This document shows, piece by piece, positions 1 to 9,543 of a DNA stretch of 64,000 bases. Source of the DNA: Pseudothauera nasutitermitis. GTDB lineage: Bacteria > Pseudomonadota > Gammaproteobacteria > Burkholderiales > Rhodocyclaceae. Each line of letters begins with the position of its first letter. Position 1 is the stretch's first letter. A model generated the notes under the pieces. That model was not told the DNA's origin. It saw nothing but the letters and a program-made list of their open reading frames with translations, and ran no database searches. The translations under genes and the position numbers were made by a program. Where the stretch lies: contig NZ_SSOC01000009.1 of NCBI RefSeq assembly GCF_004801295.1, positions 62,001 to 126,000 of the forward strand, read 5' to 3'.

Positions 1-1
1 G

Positions 2-415
2 ATGACCATCGAATGGCGCGGCAAGCCGGTGTGGATCCTGCGCCGCACTGCCGAGATGCTCGCCGGCCTGGCCGATCACGAAGACCGCCTGGCCGACCCG
101 GACTCCACCCGCTCGCTGCAGCCCGGCTATACGGTGAACCGCCAGCGCTCGGTCGAGGAAGCGTACCTGGTGGTCATCGGCATCTGCACCCACCTGGGCT
201 GCTCACCCAGCGAAAAGCTGCAGGCCGGCGCTGCCAGCGGGCTGGGCGAGGACTGGCCGGGCGGCTTCCTGTGCCCCTGCCACGGTTCGATCTTCGATCT
301 GGCCGGCCGGGTATTCCGCAACCAGCCCGCCCCCACCAACCTGGAAATTCCCCCGCACCGCTGGCTGTCCGCCGGCACGCTGGTGATCGGCGAAGACGGG
401 GAGGCGGCCGGCTGA
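2..415 (+). CDS. petA: Ubiquinol-cytochrome c reductase Rieske iron-sulfur subunit, C-terminal part (5' end outside window)
   Basis: This is the 2Fe-2S subunit of the cytochrome bc1 complex, which passes electrons from ubiquinol to cytochrome c1 on the periplasmic face of the inner membrane. The visible 137 residues contain both cluster-binding boxes, CTHLGC and CPCHGS, which carry the Cys-His ligand pairs and the disulfide cysteines of Rieske proteins. The family is about 200 residues long, so the N-terminal membrane anchor and twin-arginine signal lie upstream of the window; the Met at position 2 is internal. The gene ends directly against a convergent gene (stop 413-415, next stop from 416). 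petB and petC would be expected downstream in most betaproteobacteria, but an unrelated gene follows here, so the usual petABC operon is not visible in this orientation. Confidence 0.93.
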   Translation: MTIEWRGKPVWILRRTAEMLAGLADHEDRLADPDSTRSLQPGYTVNRQRSVEEAYLVVIGICTHLGCSPSEKLQAGAASGLGEDWPGGFLCPCHGSIFDLAGRVFRNQPAPTNLEIPPHRWLSAGTLVIGEDGEAAG

Positions 416-2500
416 TCAGGACTGCGCCGAAATCTCGCGCCCCTCTCCGGGCAAGGCCACGCCGCCGCCCAGCAAATGCTCGAATTCGTCCGCCGGCATC
501 GGCCGGGCGAACAGATAGCCCTGGAATTCCTCGACCCCGAGGCCGAGCAGCCAGTCGTGCTGGGAAGCGGTTTCGACCCCCTCGGCCACCGGACGCAGCT
601 TCATCGCCGAACACAGGCCGACGATGGCCTCGCACAGCGGCCGCTCCGCCGGCGATGCCTGCACGAAGCGGCGATCGATCTTCAGCGTGCTGAACGGAAA
701 ACGCTGCAGATAGGCCAGGTTGGAATAGCCGGTGCCGAAGTCATCCAGCGCGATCGACAAACCCAGCGCCTGAAGCGCCTGCAAGGTGCGCAGGGGTCGG
801 TCATCCCCGTCGATCAGCATGGATTCGGTGATTTCCAGCTCCAGCATGCGGGGCGGGCAGCCGGTGCGTGCCAGGGTATTCTGCAGATCGGCAAGCAGGC
901 CTTCATCGCGGAATTCCGTCGGCGACAGGTTAACCGACAGGCGCAGCCGATGGCCGGCCGCGGTCCAGGCCGCCTGCTGCCGCGCCGCCATCTCGAACAC
1001 CTGGCGGCCGAGTTCACGGATCAGGCCAACGGCTTCGCACAGCGGGATGAATTCGGCCGGCAGCACCCAGCCGCGCCGCGGATGGCGCCAGCGCACCAGC
1101 GCCTCGGCCCCCACGATGCGGCCGGCCCAGCCCGCCAGGCGGGGCTGGTAGAACAATTCGAACTGCCGGTGCGCCAGCGCCTCGCGCAGTTCATCCTCCA
1201 GCTGGGTACGGGCGCGCAGTTGCTCGCTCAGGCCGGGCTGATAGAACGACAGGGTGTCGCGGCCGGCGGCCTTGCCCTGGTACATCGCCAGATCGGCATG
1301 CTGCAGCAGGGTCTCGAAATCCGCGCCATGGTCCGGATGGATGCTGACACCGATGGTCACCGAGACATGCACGGGCATCCCCGCCACCATGAAGGTCTGC
1401 GCCAGGGCCTGCCGCAGGCGCGGATGGATGCGGGCGATCTCGCTGCGGATATCGTTCGCGCACAGCAGGATCAGGAATTCGTCCCCGCCGAAACGCGCCA
1501 CCATGTCGCCACCGCGGACCACGGCACCCAGCCGCTTGGCGACCTGGACGAGCAGTTCGTCGCCGGCAGCATGCCCCCAGGAATCATTCACATCCTTGAA
1601 GCGATCCAGGTCGATCAGGATGACCGCGGCCTGCAGGGAAGGCCGAGGCGCCGAGCGTTCGACATGGTCGAGCAGCCCACGGAAATGGCGCTGCGCCAGC
1701 GTGCGGTTGGGCAGCCCGGTGAGCAGGTCGTGCTGGGACAGATACAGCGCGCGCGCCTCGCTGTGCTTGAGCGGCGTGACGTCGACCTCGCTGACCAGCA
1801 GCGCGGCCTCGCCGGACACGGCATCGAGCCGGCGCCGCGCCGATACCTCGTGCCAGCGTTCGCCCTGCGCGGTCTGCACCGCCATGGTCAGCGTGGCCTG
1901 GCCGTCATCGGCCAGCATGCGTTCCAGCCGGTGCCATTCCGCCGCATCGACGAAGCGCTGCGCCAGGCGTTCGTCATGGCGGCGTACCGATGCGCGCGCG
2001 GCGGGGTTGCGGTACAGCGGCTGGCCGTCCAGCGCATACAGCGCGATCATCATCGGCGTGTGCAGCAGCGCTTCCACCGAGCGCAGCGACTCCGGCGAAT
2101 GCTCCCCGATCGGCCGGCCCTCGCACAGCATGGCCATGCGGCCATCGGGCAGGCGGTAGCCCCGGTAATGCACATGCAGGGAGACCGGCTGGCCCCCCGG
2201 ATACAGCGTCCATTGCTCGTTGAAGCGCGCATCGTGGGAAGCAAAGTCGGCCTGGTACTGCGACAGCCGCGTCGCCACCGCGGCCGACATGTCCCGCCCC
2301 ATGTCGCGGCTGCACAGTTCGGCCAGCACATCGGCCCGCCACACCGACAGCGCGGCGGCGTTGGCCCAGTACACGCGCTTGCGGTCGATGTCGAACACCC
2401 ACACCGGCGCCTGGACCAGGTCGAGCACGCCCAGGCCGGACCAGTCGTCCGGCATGGTGTCTGCGGACTGCATCGATTCCAGGGAAACGGACCTCGGCAT
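416..2500 (-). CDS. PAS-GGDEF-EAL protein (cyclic di-GMP synthesis/hydrolysis)
   Basis: A 694-residue cytoplasmic-looking protein without membrane segments. A PAS-like sensor region lies around residues 25-130 and a second less clear one around 140-245. A GGDEF domain follows, with an intact GGDEF motif at residues 338-342 and an RxxD inhibitory site (RGGD, 329-332) five residues before it. The EAL domain begins with EAL at 466-468 and keeps the DDFGTGYSNL and KIDRRFV motifs. Both catalytic halves therefore look intact, so the protein could make or degrade c-di-GMP; which activity dominates cannot be read from sequence. It stands alone, convergent with petA. An ATG at 2473 is an alternative start. 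Confidence 0.9.
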   Translation of the reverse strand: MPRSVSLESMQSADTMPDDWSGLGVLDLVQAPVWVFDIDRKRVYWANAAALSVWRADVLAELCSRDMGRDMSAAVATRLSQYQADFASHDARFNEQWTLYPGGQPVSLHVHYRGYRLPDGRMAMLCEGRPIGEHSPESLRSVEALLHTPMMIALYALDGQPLYRNPAARASVRRHDERLAQRFVDAAEWHRLERMLADDGQATLTMAVQTAQGERWHEVSARRRLDAVSGEAALLVSEVDVTPLKHSEARALYLSQHDLLTGLPNRTLAQRHFRGLLDHVERSAPRPSLQAAVILIDLDRFKDVNDSWGHAAGDELLVQVAKRLGAVVRGGDMVARFGGDEFLILLCANDIRSEIARIHPRLRQALAQTFMVAGMPVHVSVTIGVSIHPDHGADFETLLQHADLAMYQGKAAGRDTLSFYQPGLSEQLRARTQLEDELREALAHRQFELFYQPRLAGWAGRIVGAEALVRWRHPRRGWVLPAEFIPLCEAVGLIRELGRQVFEMAARQQAAWTAAGHRLRLSVNLSPTEFRDEGLLADLQNTLARTGCPPRMLELEITESMLIDGDDRPLRTLQALQALGLSIALDDFGTGYSNLAYLQRFPFSTLKIDRRFVQASPAERPLCEAIVGLCSAMKLRPVAEGVETASQHDWLLGLGVEEFQGYLFARPMPADEFEHLLGGGVALPGEGREISAQS

Positions 2501-2711
2501 TCAGATGTACAGCACCATGTTGGGTGGCCTCCACGAGCCGCGCGGCCAGCACACGGCCCCTTCCGCATGATTGCCCTGCGGCCGGCCACGGATCGCGCAC
2601 AGCGGCAAACAGGGCATCCCATGCCGGATTGCCCGCAATCCGGCACACCCTACTAACCTAGCATATGGCCACCCTGCCGGCATCGGACGGATTGGCCCGA
2701 TGCACGATTTT

Positions 2712-3881
2712 CTACACTGCGTAACGCCGCAGACGCAGGGAGAACTCGCGCAACTGCTCGATGCCGCTGCGCTCCGCGCGTTCGATCCAGTCGTGCAACT
2801 GCGCCAGCAGTTGTTCGCGCGTGGCGTTGGAGCGCGCCCAGATCGCCACCAACTCGCCGCGCATCGCCATCACCGTGGCCAGCGCCTTGCTGTCGCGCAC
2901 CACCTCGGAGAGGCGGCGCTTCTCTTCCTCGGCCAGATGCCGATCCTCGCCGGAAATCACCCAGCGGCGCAGCGCGCGGGCATCGAAACGGCCGGCGTGG
3001 GCTTGCTTCAGGCGGGCGATCTCTTCCTTGCACACCCGCCGCATCGACGCCACGTAGCGCGTCATCACGTCGTAGCGATGGGTGATCACCGCCTGCAGGG
3101 TGTCGAAATCGGCCACCGCCTTGGGCGCCTCGAAACGCGGTTTGGGGATCACCTTGCGCGGCGTGGCCAGCCCGAGCCAGGACATCAGGCGGATGTAGGC
3201 CCAGCCGATGTCGAACTCGTACCACTTGGCCGACAGCTTGGCCGAGGTGGCGAAGCTGTGGTGGTTGTTGTGCAGTTCCTCACCGCCGATCAGGATGCCC
3301 CACGGCAGCAGGTTGGTCGACGCGTCCGCGCAATCGTAGTTGCGGTAGCCCCAGTAATGCCCCAGGCCGTTGACCACGCCGGCCGCCCAGAACGGAATCC
3401 ACACCATCTGCACGGCCCAGATGGTCAGGCCGATGGGGCCGAACAGCAGCACGTCGATGACCAGCATGATGCTCACGCCGAGCACGGAATGGCGATACAC
3501 CTTGCGCTCCAGCCAGTCGTCCGGCGTGCCGTGGCCGTAGCGCTTCAGGGTTTCCGCGTTCTTCGCCTCGGCGCGGTACAGTTCCGCGCCTTCCAGCAGC
3601 ACCTTCCACAGGCCGCGCGTCTGCGGGCTGTGCGGATCCTCGACGGTTTCGCACTTGGCGTGGTGCTTGCGGTGGATGGCCGCCCATTCCCTGGTCACCA
3701 TGCCGGTGGTCAGCCACAGCCAGAAGCGGAAGAAATGGCTGGCGAGCGGGTGCAGTTCAAGCGCGCGGTGCGCCTGATGGCGATGCAGGAAGATGGTGAC
3801 CGAGGCGATGGTGATGTGGGTGAGCACCAGGGTGACCACCACGTAGCCCCACCAGGGCAGGTCGAACAGACCGGAATACAT
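2712..3881 (-). CDS. Acyl-lipid/acyl-CoA fatty acid desaturase
   Basis: A 389-residue membrane di-iron desaturase, expected to introduce a cis double bond (delta-9 type) into saturated acyl chains. The three histidine boxes of the family are present: H33-x4-H38 (HRHQAH), H70-RKHH, and H204-NNHH. Hydrophobic pairs flank the first two boxes (residues about 9-60) and further segments lie around 135-175. The C-terminal 150 residues are charged and largely helical. It is the last gene of a minus-strand run, 94 bp after mscS. The short second box and long charged tail are typical of proteobacterial DesA/OLE1-like enzymes; the exact substrate is inferred. Confidence 0.88.
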   Translation of the reverse strand: MYSGLFDLPWWGYVVVTLVLTHITIASVTIFLHRHQAHRALELHPLASHFFRFWLWLTTGMVTREWAAIHRKHHAKCETVEDPHSPQTRGLWKVLLEGAELYRAEAKNAETLKRYGHGTPDDWLERKVYRHSVLGVSIMLVIDVLLFGPIGLTIWAVQMVWIPFWAAGVVNGLGHYWGYRNYDCADASTNLLPWGILIGGEELHNNHHSFATSAKLSAKWYEFDIGWAYIRLMSWLGLATPRKVIPKPRFEAPKAVADFDTLQAVITHRYDVMTRYVASMRRVCKEEIARLKQAHAGRFDARALRRWVISGEDRHLAEEEKRRLSEVVRDSKALATVMAMRGELVAIWARSNATREQLLAQLHDWIERAERSGIEQLREFSLRLRRYAV

Positions 3882-3975
3882 GCGTGCGTTTTCCTTCAGC
3901 GGCGAGCACCCGATTCTACGCTGGCGACGGATCCTCCACCGTGGAAGGCATCACCGGCTGCCGGCGGTGGCGTGC

Positions 3976-5322
3976 TCAGTTCGACTCGCCGGAGGAAGAA
4001 GAGACTGCGCCGAACGGCGGAAGTTCGCCCTCCGCCGGCAGCAGGCGGATTTCGCGCTGCGGCCGGGGAATCGGAATGCCTTCGCGCTCGAAGCGCCGCC
4101 ATACCTCCAGGTTGATCGCCGAGGTGACCGCCAGCGTGTTGCCGCGCGGACCGGCGAAGCTGCAGTTCAACTGCAGCAGGATGCCGTTGTCGCCGAACGC
4201 GGCGAGAAAGGACCTGGGCGCCGGATCGGCCAGCACCGTCCCCTGCGCGCCGGCCACTTCCACCAGCACCGCCATCGCGCGCTCGACGTCGGCGCCGTAG
4301 GCCACCGGAAACTGCAGCGACAGCGCCACCGGCACCCCGGCAGGCAGGTCGTTCTGCACCACAGAGCCGATCAGCGTCTCGTTGGGCACCAGCGATTCCA
4401 TCCCGTTGGAGGCGCGCAGCACCGTGTAGCGCGTGGTGATCTCGCGCACCACGCCGCGCTCGCTGCCCACGGCGATCTGGTTGCCGATGCGGATCGAGCG
4501 GTCGAACAGGATGATGAAGCCGGACACATAGCTCGCGGCGATCTTCTGCATGCCGAAGCCCAGGCCCACGCCCAACGCGCCGCCGAACACCGACAGCGTG
4601 GTCAGGTCGATGCCCACCATCGGCAGGGCGATCAGGATGGCCACCAGCACCAGCACCGACTTGGCCACGCGCAACACGATCTGGCGCACGCCCTGGTCCA
4701 GCCGCGCGGCGGCGGACAGCCGGCGCTCCAGCAGGCCGGCCGCCCACAAGGCCACCAGCACCGTCAGCAGCACCATCGCCGTGCCCTGCAGCAGCGTCCA
4801 CAGCGACAGGCGCTGGCCGCCCAGCGGCAGGGCCACGGATTCCAGCGCGCCCACCACGCGCGGCAGCCAGCCGACGATGTGCAGGGCCACCACGCCCCAC
4901 ACTAGGCTGGCGAAGATGCGCTCGAAGCCGGCCAGCCAGCTGGTGCGCCCCACCGCCTCGCGCAGCGCGTAGGCCACCAGGCGGATCACCGCCATCGAGC
5001 CGAGCAGCGGCACGGCGAGATTGAACAGCTTGACGCTGTGGAACTGGTCGAGCACTTCGCGCGCGAGCACCACCAGAATCAGCCCGGCCAGCGGAAACAC
5101 CACGCGCAGCAGGCCTTCACGGCCGAAGCGCCGGGCCGCGTTGAGCTCGTCGCGATGCGCTTCGAGCAGATGGACGCGCGCCCGGCGCGCCAGCCACCAG
5201 GCCGCCAGCAGGCACAGCGCCAGCACGCCGATCTGCCAGAGCACCGCCGGGTCGCGGAAATCGTCGCGGATGTCGAACAGCAGCGCGGCAAACTGCGGCG
5301 AATCGAGATCGGGAACGGACAT
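3976..5322 (-). CDS. MscS-family mechanosensitive ion channel
   Basis: A 448-residue small-conductance mechanosensitive channel that would release solutes on hypo-osmotic shock. The N-terminal half carries about five hydrophobic segments. The pore-lining helix region is GGALGVGLGFGMQKIAASYV, rich in Gly and Ala as in MscS TM3, followed by the beta domain (FDRSIRIGNQI, NGMESLVPNETLI) and a cytoplasmic tail. The reading frame stays open far upstream, but the ATG at 5322 is chosen: it falls two bases after the stop of the preceding gene, the hydrophobic protein begins there, and the sequence further upstream is out-of-frame readthrough of that gene. Confidence 0.9.
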   Translation of the reverse strand: MSVPDLDSPQFAALLFDIRDDFRDPAVLWQIGVLALCLLAAWWLARRARVHLLEAHRDELNAARRFGREGLLRVVFPLAGLILVVLAREVLDQFHSVKLFNLAVPLLGSMAVIRLVAYALREAVGRTSWLAGFERIFASLVWGVVALHIVGWLPRVVGALESVALPLGGQRLSLWTLLQGTAMVLLTVLVALWAAGLLERRLSAAARLDQGVRQIVLRVAKSVLVLVAILIALPMVGIDLTTLSVFGGALGVGLGFGMQKIAASYVSGFIILFDRSIRIGNQIAVGSERGVVREITTRYTVLRASNGMESLVPNETLIGSVVQNDLPAGVPVALSLQFPVAYGADVERAMAVLVEVAGAQGTVLADPAPRSFLAAFGDNGILLQLNCSFAGPRGNTLAVTSAINLEVWRRFEREGIPIPRPQREIRLLPAEGELPPFGAVSSSSGESN

Positions 5323-5324
5323 GC

Positions 5325-5876
5325 TCAGGGCCTCCAGGGCAGGCCGCGCACCGGAGTGGCCCGGTCGCGGTGTTCCTGCCAGTTGCGCAGATAGGTCGCC
5401 GCCAGTTCGCAATGATCGCGCAGCACCAGGATGTTCTCCGCGTTGCGCTGGCTGGCCGACCAGGTGAAATTGTAGGAGCCGGTGACCACCGCGCAACCCG
5501 GCCCGTCCGCATCGACGATCAGCACCTTGTTGTGCGCGGCCGCGTAGGCGGTCTCGAAGGCCACCGGAATGCCGGCCTCCAGCAGGGTCGGCAGCGCGTT
5601 GCGCCCGCCCTGGTGCATCCTGGCATCGGCCAGCACCCGCACCGCCACCCCGCGCCGGTGCGCGGCCACCAGCGCGGCGGCGAGCGGCCGGCTGGTGAAT
5701 ACGTAGGCCTGCACATGCACCGAGCGGCGCGCTGCGTCGACCACCCCGACCAGCACCTTTTCGGGGTCGTCGGCCGGCGAAAAGGCCACCTCCACGCTGC
5801 CCCGGGCCGGCAGCACCGTACTGGCCGCCGCCGGCAGGGCGCAGGCCAGCGCGGCGCACGCCAGCCACTCACGCAT
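5325..5876 (-). CDS. Secreted phospholipase D-like protein with a single HKD motif
   Basis: A 183-residue protein with an N-terminal signal peptide (hydrophobic residues about 5-20, Ala-rich end) and one HxKx4D motif, HNKVLIVD, followed by GSYNFT. Single-HKD proteins of this size resemble the Nuc endonuclease family, which forms its active site by dimerisation; the substrate may be a phosphodiester of DNA or lipid. The gene overlaps the rsmB stop by 8 bases and ends two bases before mscS, so it is very probably co-transcribed with both. ATG 5876 is chosen because a signal peptide starts right there; longer upstream frames are shadows of rsmB. Confidence 0.82.
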   Translation of the reverse strand: MREWLACAALACALPAAASTVLPARGSVEVAFSPADDPEKVLVGVVDAARRSVHVQAYVFTSRPLAAALVAAHRRGVAVRVLADARMHQGGRNALPTLLEAGIPVAFETAYAAAHNKVLIVDADGPGCAVVTGSYNFTWSASQRNAENILVLRDHCELAATYLRNWQEHRDRATPVRGLPWRP

Positions 5877-7290
5877 GGGCGTCGGCGCGCTCCAGTACGG
5901 CGGCGAAGAAGCCGTCGGTATCCTGCTCGGCGGGCGACAGGCGCAGGCGTGCGCCGGCGGCCACCGGAATGTCCTGGCGGGCCAGCACCTCGCCGGCATC
6001 CACTTCACGGAACTCGGGATGCGCGGCCAGGAAGGCATCCACCACCGCGTCGTTTTCCTCGGCCAGCAGGCTGCAGGTGGCATACACCAGGCGCCCGCCC
6101 GGGCGCACCAGACGCGCGGCGGCGGCCAAGATGGCGCCCTGCTTGGCGGTCATCTCGGCCACCGATTCGGGCGTCTGCCGCCACTTCAGGTCAGGATTGC
6201 GGCGCAGCGTGCCCAGGCCGCTGCACGGCGCATCGACCAGCACGCGGTCGGCCTTGCCCGCCAGGCGCTTGACGCGCGCGTCGTTCTCGTGGGCGATGGC
6301 CACCGGATGCACGTTGGACAGCCCGGCGCGCGCCATGCGCGGCTTGAGCCGGGCCAGTCGGCGCTCCGACACGTCGAAGGCATACAGCCGCCCGGTGGAG
6401 CGCATCAGCGCACCCAGGTGCAGGGTCTTGCCGCCCGCCCCGGCGCAGAAATCCACCACCAACTCGCCGCGGCGCGGCTGCACCAGATAGGCCAGCAGCT
6501 GCGAGCCCTGGTCCTGCACCTCGAAGCTGCCGTCGACAAAGGCCGGATGCTTCTGCAGGGCCGGCTTGCGGTTCAGCCGCACGGCCAGGGGCGAGAGCAC
6601 GCCGGGCTCGACCTGCAGGCCATCGGCGCGCAGGCGGGCGAGCAGTTCGTCGCGGCTCATCTTCAGCGGATTGACGCGCAGATCCAGCGGCGCCGGGCGG
6701 TTCAGGCTGTGCGCGAGCGCCAGCAGGGCCTCTTCGTCGCCATCGGCGAGCAGGCGTTCGAGCAGCCAGTCGGGCAGATCGGCACGCTCGCCCAGGCTGA
6801 TGTTCTCCGCGCCGTGCCCGCGCAGGCCGTTGAGCCAGTCGCGCTCGCTCACCGACACCAGGCCGTCGAAGTAGCGCTGCGGCCAACCTTCCCCGCGTGC
6901 CAGCCAGGCCAGCAGCAGCTGGCGTGGCGTGGTCTGCCCGCCGGCCAGCGCGCGCAGCCAGCGCAGGCGGCGCAGCACGCCGTACACCGATTCGGCGATG
7001 AAGCCCCGGTCGCGATGGCCCAGCGCGTGGTTCTCGCGAAAATGGCGTGACAGCACGGCATCCGCCGGATGGGCGAAGGTCAGCACCTCGCCGAGCACCT
7101 GCACGGCCTGGGTGAGCAGCGCCCGACCGACGCCGGCCGGATTGAGCGCCGCCGGCGCGGCCTCGCCGCCCGCCGCCGCAGCCGGGCGGCGCTCGGGCGC
7201 GCGGCCCCCGGCGGCGGGCCTGCGCGGCCCGGCGCCACGCGGCGCCCGTACGCCGCCGGTGGGCTGCCGTTTCGTCTGTCTGGTATTCAT
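5869..7290 (-). CDS. rsmB: RsmB/NOP2-family rRNA (cytosine-C5) methyltransferase
   Basis: A 473-residue SAM-dependent methyltransferase that would modify cytosine (C967 type) in 16S rRNA. Motifs seen: a SAM loop DFCAGAGGKT, motif IV DAPCSGLGTLRRNPDLKW with one catalytic Cys, and motif VI YATCSLL with the second. The N-terminal 60 residues are a low-complexity Arg/Ala/Gly/Pro tail, followed by a NusB-like helical region. Its ATG overlaps the DUF3108 stop as ATGA, indicating translational coupling. Family members differ in target (RsmB, RsmF); length and helical N-terminus favour an RsmB-like protein, but the exact target base is inferred. Confidence 0.85.
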   Translation of the reverse strand: MNTRQTKRQPTGGVRAPRGAGPRRPAAGGRAPERRPAAAAGGEAAPAALNPAGVGRALLTQAVQVLGEVLTFAHPADAVLSRHFRENHALGHRDRGFIAESVYGVLRRLRWLRALAGGQTTPRQLLLAWLARGEGWPQRYFDGLVSVSERDWLNGLRGHGAENISLGERADLPDWLLERLLADGDEEALLALAHSLNRPAPLDLRVNPLKMSRDELLARLRADGLQVEPGVLSPLAVRLNRKPALQKHPAFVDGSFEVQDQGSQLLAYLVQPRRGELVVDFCAGAGGKTLHLGALMRSTGRLYAFDVSERRLARLKPRMARAGLSNVHPVAIAHENDARVKRLAGKADRVLVDAPCSGLGTLRRNPDLKWRQTPESVAEMTAKQGAILAAAARLVRPGGRLVYATCSLLAEENDAVVDAFLAAHPEFREVDAGEVLARQDIPVAAGARLRLSPAEQDTDGFFAAVLERADAHA

Positions 7291-8036
7291 TCACCCGCTC
7301 CTTGCGTCACCGCGCCGATGCGCAGTTCGCTCGCGCGCTGCTCCAGCACTTCACCTTCGTCATCCACCATGCGGATACGCACCGGCAGCATGTTGCGCGC
7401 CGGGGCGAACCACACATCGATCTCCATGCTGCCGTCCACCGCCCTGGCCTTCAGCCTGCGGGTCTGCAGCTTGCCCAGCGGCAGCTCCAGGGTTTCCTCA
7501 CCCACCCAGGCCAGCGTGGATTCGGCCACCTTGCGCCCGGTCACCACCTGCGCGCTGGCCGGCAGGGGCTGGTCCGCGCGCTGGGCGATCTGGTGCCACA
7601 GGCTGAGCACGTCCTGCGCGCCGGCCCCCAGCGCCGCCTCGCGCGTGCGCTCCTTGCGGGTGAAGCGCAACTGCGCCGCCTTCCAGTCGAATTCGACCCG
7701 TTCGGCCTGACGGCCTTCGCGCTCCACGCTGAAACGCGCCGGGCGCAGGCCATCGGCGCCGGCCCGCCCCTCGCTGCGCTGCACGTACTGCATGTTCTTG
7801 ATCAGCGCGGCCAGGCCCACCGTGCGCACCGTGTTGGTGATGCGGTACTCGCTGCCGTCCCGCGACCAGCTCTGGCGCGCCTCGCCCACCAGCGGGCCGT
7901 TGTTGCCCATGCTCACCTGATAGACGATCTGCCCGGCGGCCGGCCAACCCTCGGCGCCCGCCAGCGCCGGTACGCACAAGGCCGCGGCCAGCAAGGCGCG
8001 CAGGGCCATTTCACGCAATCCGCTCATCCCGTTCAT
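7287..8036 (-). CDS. DUF3108 periplasmic protein
   Basis: About 249 residues with a clear signal peptide (hydrophobic stretch ending ALAGAEG) and a beta-rich body typical of DUF3108 proteins, a family of exported proteins of unknown function common in betaproteobacteria next to purN. Two starts are possible. ATG 8036 overlaps the purN stop as ATGA. ATG 8027 sits nine bases after an AAGG that could serve as its ribosome binding site. Either way translation is coupled to purN. No enzymatic motif is visible. Confidence 0.82.
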   Translation of the reverse strand: MNGMSGLREMALRALLAAALCVPALAGAEGWPAAGQIVYQVSMGNNGPLVGEARQSWSRDGSEYRITNTVRTVGLAALIKNMQYVQRSEGRAGADGLRPARFSVEREGRQAERVEFDWKAAQLRFTRKERTREAALGAGAQDVLSLWHQIAQRADQPLPASAQVVTGRKVAESTLAWVGEETLELPLGKLQTRRLKARAVDGSMEIDVWFAPARNMLPVRIRMVDDEGEVLEQRASELRIGAVTQGAGE

Positions 8037-8680
8037 CCTTGCAATTCCAGCGCGGGCACGCACAAGGCGGCGCCCGCCGGTGGCTCACCGCGCACACGCA
8101 CCGAGCCCCCTTCCAGCGTCAGGCGATCCTCGACGAACCAGCGCACCGCCTGTGGATAGATGCGGTGCTCCTCGGCCAGCACGCGCGCGGCCAGCGTGGC
8201 CTCCTCATCATCGGGCAATACCGGCACCGCGGCCTGGATGACCACCGGGCCGCGATCCAGCTCGGCGGTGACGAAATGCACCGTGGCGCCATGCACGCGC
8301 ACGCCGCACTCCAACGCGCGGCGATGGGTGTGCAGGCCGGCGAAGGCCGGCAGCAGCGAGGGGTGGATGTTCAGCAGGCGGCCCTCGTAGCGGCGCACGA
8401 AAGCCTCGGTGAGCACGCGCATGAAGCCGGCGAGCACCACCAGATCGGCGCCGTGGGCATCGATGGCTTCCGCCAGCGCGGCGTCGAAGGCGGCACGGTC
8501 GGCGTGCTGCGTATGGTCGATCACAGCGGTGGCGATGCCCTGGCTGGCGGCAAAGGCCAGCCCGGCCGCGTCGGGCCGGTTGCTGATCACCGCGGCGATG
8601 CGCGCGCCGGGGATGGCCGCGTGCACGATGGCTTCCATGTTGCTGCCGCGGCCGGAAATGAGAAGGACGATGGACTTCAT
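8033..8680 (-). CDS. purN: Phosphoribosylglycinamide formyltransferase (GAR transformylase)
   Basis: This enzyme transfers the formyl group from 10-formyl-THF to GAR, the third step of de novo purine synthesis. The 215-residue protein shows the phosphate-binding SGRGSN loop near the N-terminus, the catalytic NIHPSLLPAF segment (Asn and His) and the Asp in TAELDRGPVV. Length matches the family. purM, the enzyme two steps later, lies 11 kb away rather than adjacent. purN is followed by DUF3108 through an ATGA overlap and preceded by a lipoprotein gene 27 bases upstream. Confidence 0.95.
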   Translation of the reverse strand: MKSIVLLISGRGSNMEAIVHAAIPGARIAAVISNRPDAAGLAFAASQGIATAVIDHTQHADRAAFDAALAEAIDAHGADLVVLAGFMRVLTEAFVRRYEGRLLNIHPSLLPAFAGLHTHRRALECGVRVHGATVHFVTAELDRGPVVIQAAVPVLPDDEEATLAARVLAEEHRIYPQAVRWFVEDRLTLEGGSVRVRGEPPAGAALCVPALELQG

Positions 8681-8707
8681 GAACCCTGTATCTGGAGACG
8701 CGCGCGT

Positions 8708-9460
8708 TCAGCGCACGGGGAGGAAGACGGCGGTGGCCATGCTCTGGACCACGCGCGTGACCGTACGTTCGGTCTTCACCTCGATCACGTCGGAAAGCAC
8801 CTCGAGCTGGCCGATGATGCGGCCGAACTCGCGCTCGAAACTCAGGTTGGCGACCTCGCCCATCTCGTTGGAGAGCAGCAGTGGCCTACCGTCCGCGTCG
8901 CGCGCGCTGGCCAGCTTCCAGGCGGCGATCTCGACGTTGCGGGCCGCATTGTAGATGCGCTGGGCGTTCAGATCATCAAGAAGATAGAACTCCACCTTGT
9001 CGCCGAAGGCGGACTGCACCATGCTCGCCAGGCCGACCACGAAGGCCGCCACGCGATCGCCCTGGTACTCCGGCACGAAGGCGAGCTGCAGGGCATCGAT
9101 GTCGCGCCGGTTGCCCAGTTCCTCCAGCCGCCAACCGTGCTCGACCTCGAAGATGCGCGCCAGCGCCTCATCCATGCTCGGCGCCCCGCTCTTCCTCCAC
9201 TCGCGCGGATTGCGCCGGTACAGCTTCTCGGCAAGCCGCCGCAGGCTGACGAATACCCGGTGCTGGTGCGCTTCGGCGAAGCGGTCCAGATCGGTCTTGG
9301 CGAACTGCTGGGGCGCGAAGGGGCGCAGGCGCTCCTGGCGCGGCGTGGTGCCCGGCGAGGAACACGCACCGAGAAACAGCGCCGCCGCCAAGGCGGTGGC
9401 GGCGGGCAGGCGGCCGACGAGGCGGCGGCGGAATGGGTGCTGCGGAGCAAGCAGGCGCAT
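8708..9460 (-). CDS. Putative lipoprotein of unknown function
   Basis: A 250-residue protein with a Lys/Arg-rich N-region, a hydrophobic core and a lipobox LGAC placing the lipidated Cys at residue 33. The mature part is mixed alpha/beta with no recognised motif. The segment EVEHGWRLEELGNRRDID and the C-terminal helix that mentions no catalytic residue do not suggest an enzyme. It is the first gene of the minus-strand run that continues with purN, and it is divergent from mutL. Function unknown. Confidence 0.78.
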   Translation of the reverse strand: MRLLAPQHPFRRRLVGRLPAATALAAALFLGACSSPGTTPRQERLRPFAPQQFAKTDLDRFAEAHQHRVFVSLRRLAEKLYRRNPREWRKSGAPSMDEALARIFEVEHGWRLEELGNRRDIDALQLAFVPEYQGDRVAAFVVGLASMVQSAFGDKVEFYLLDDLNAQRIYNAARNVEIAAWKLASARDADGRPLLLSNEMGEVANLSFEREFGRIIGQLEVLSDVIEVKTERTVTRVVQSMATAVFLPVR

Positions 9461-9543
9461 GCGCGGCGGCCTATTTCGGCAAAGATATCGCGCCCAAGAT
9501 CATACCTGAAGGGCATGCCCACGGCGCGCCCGCGGGCGAAGCG

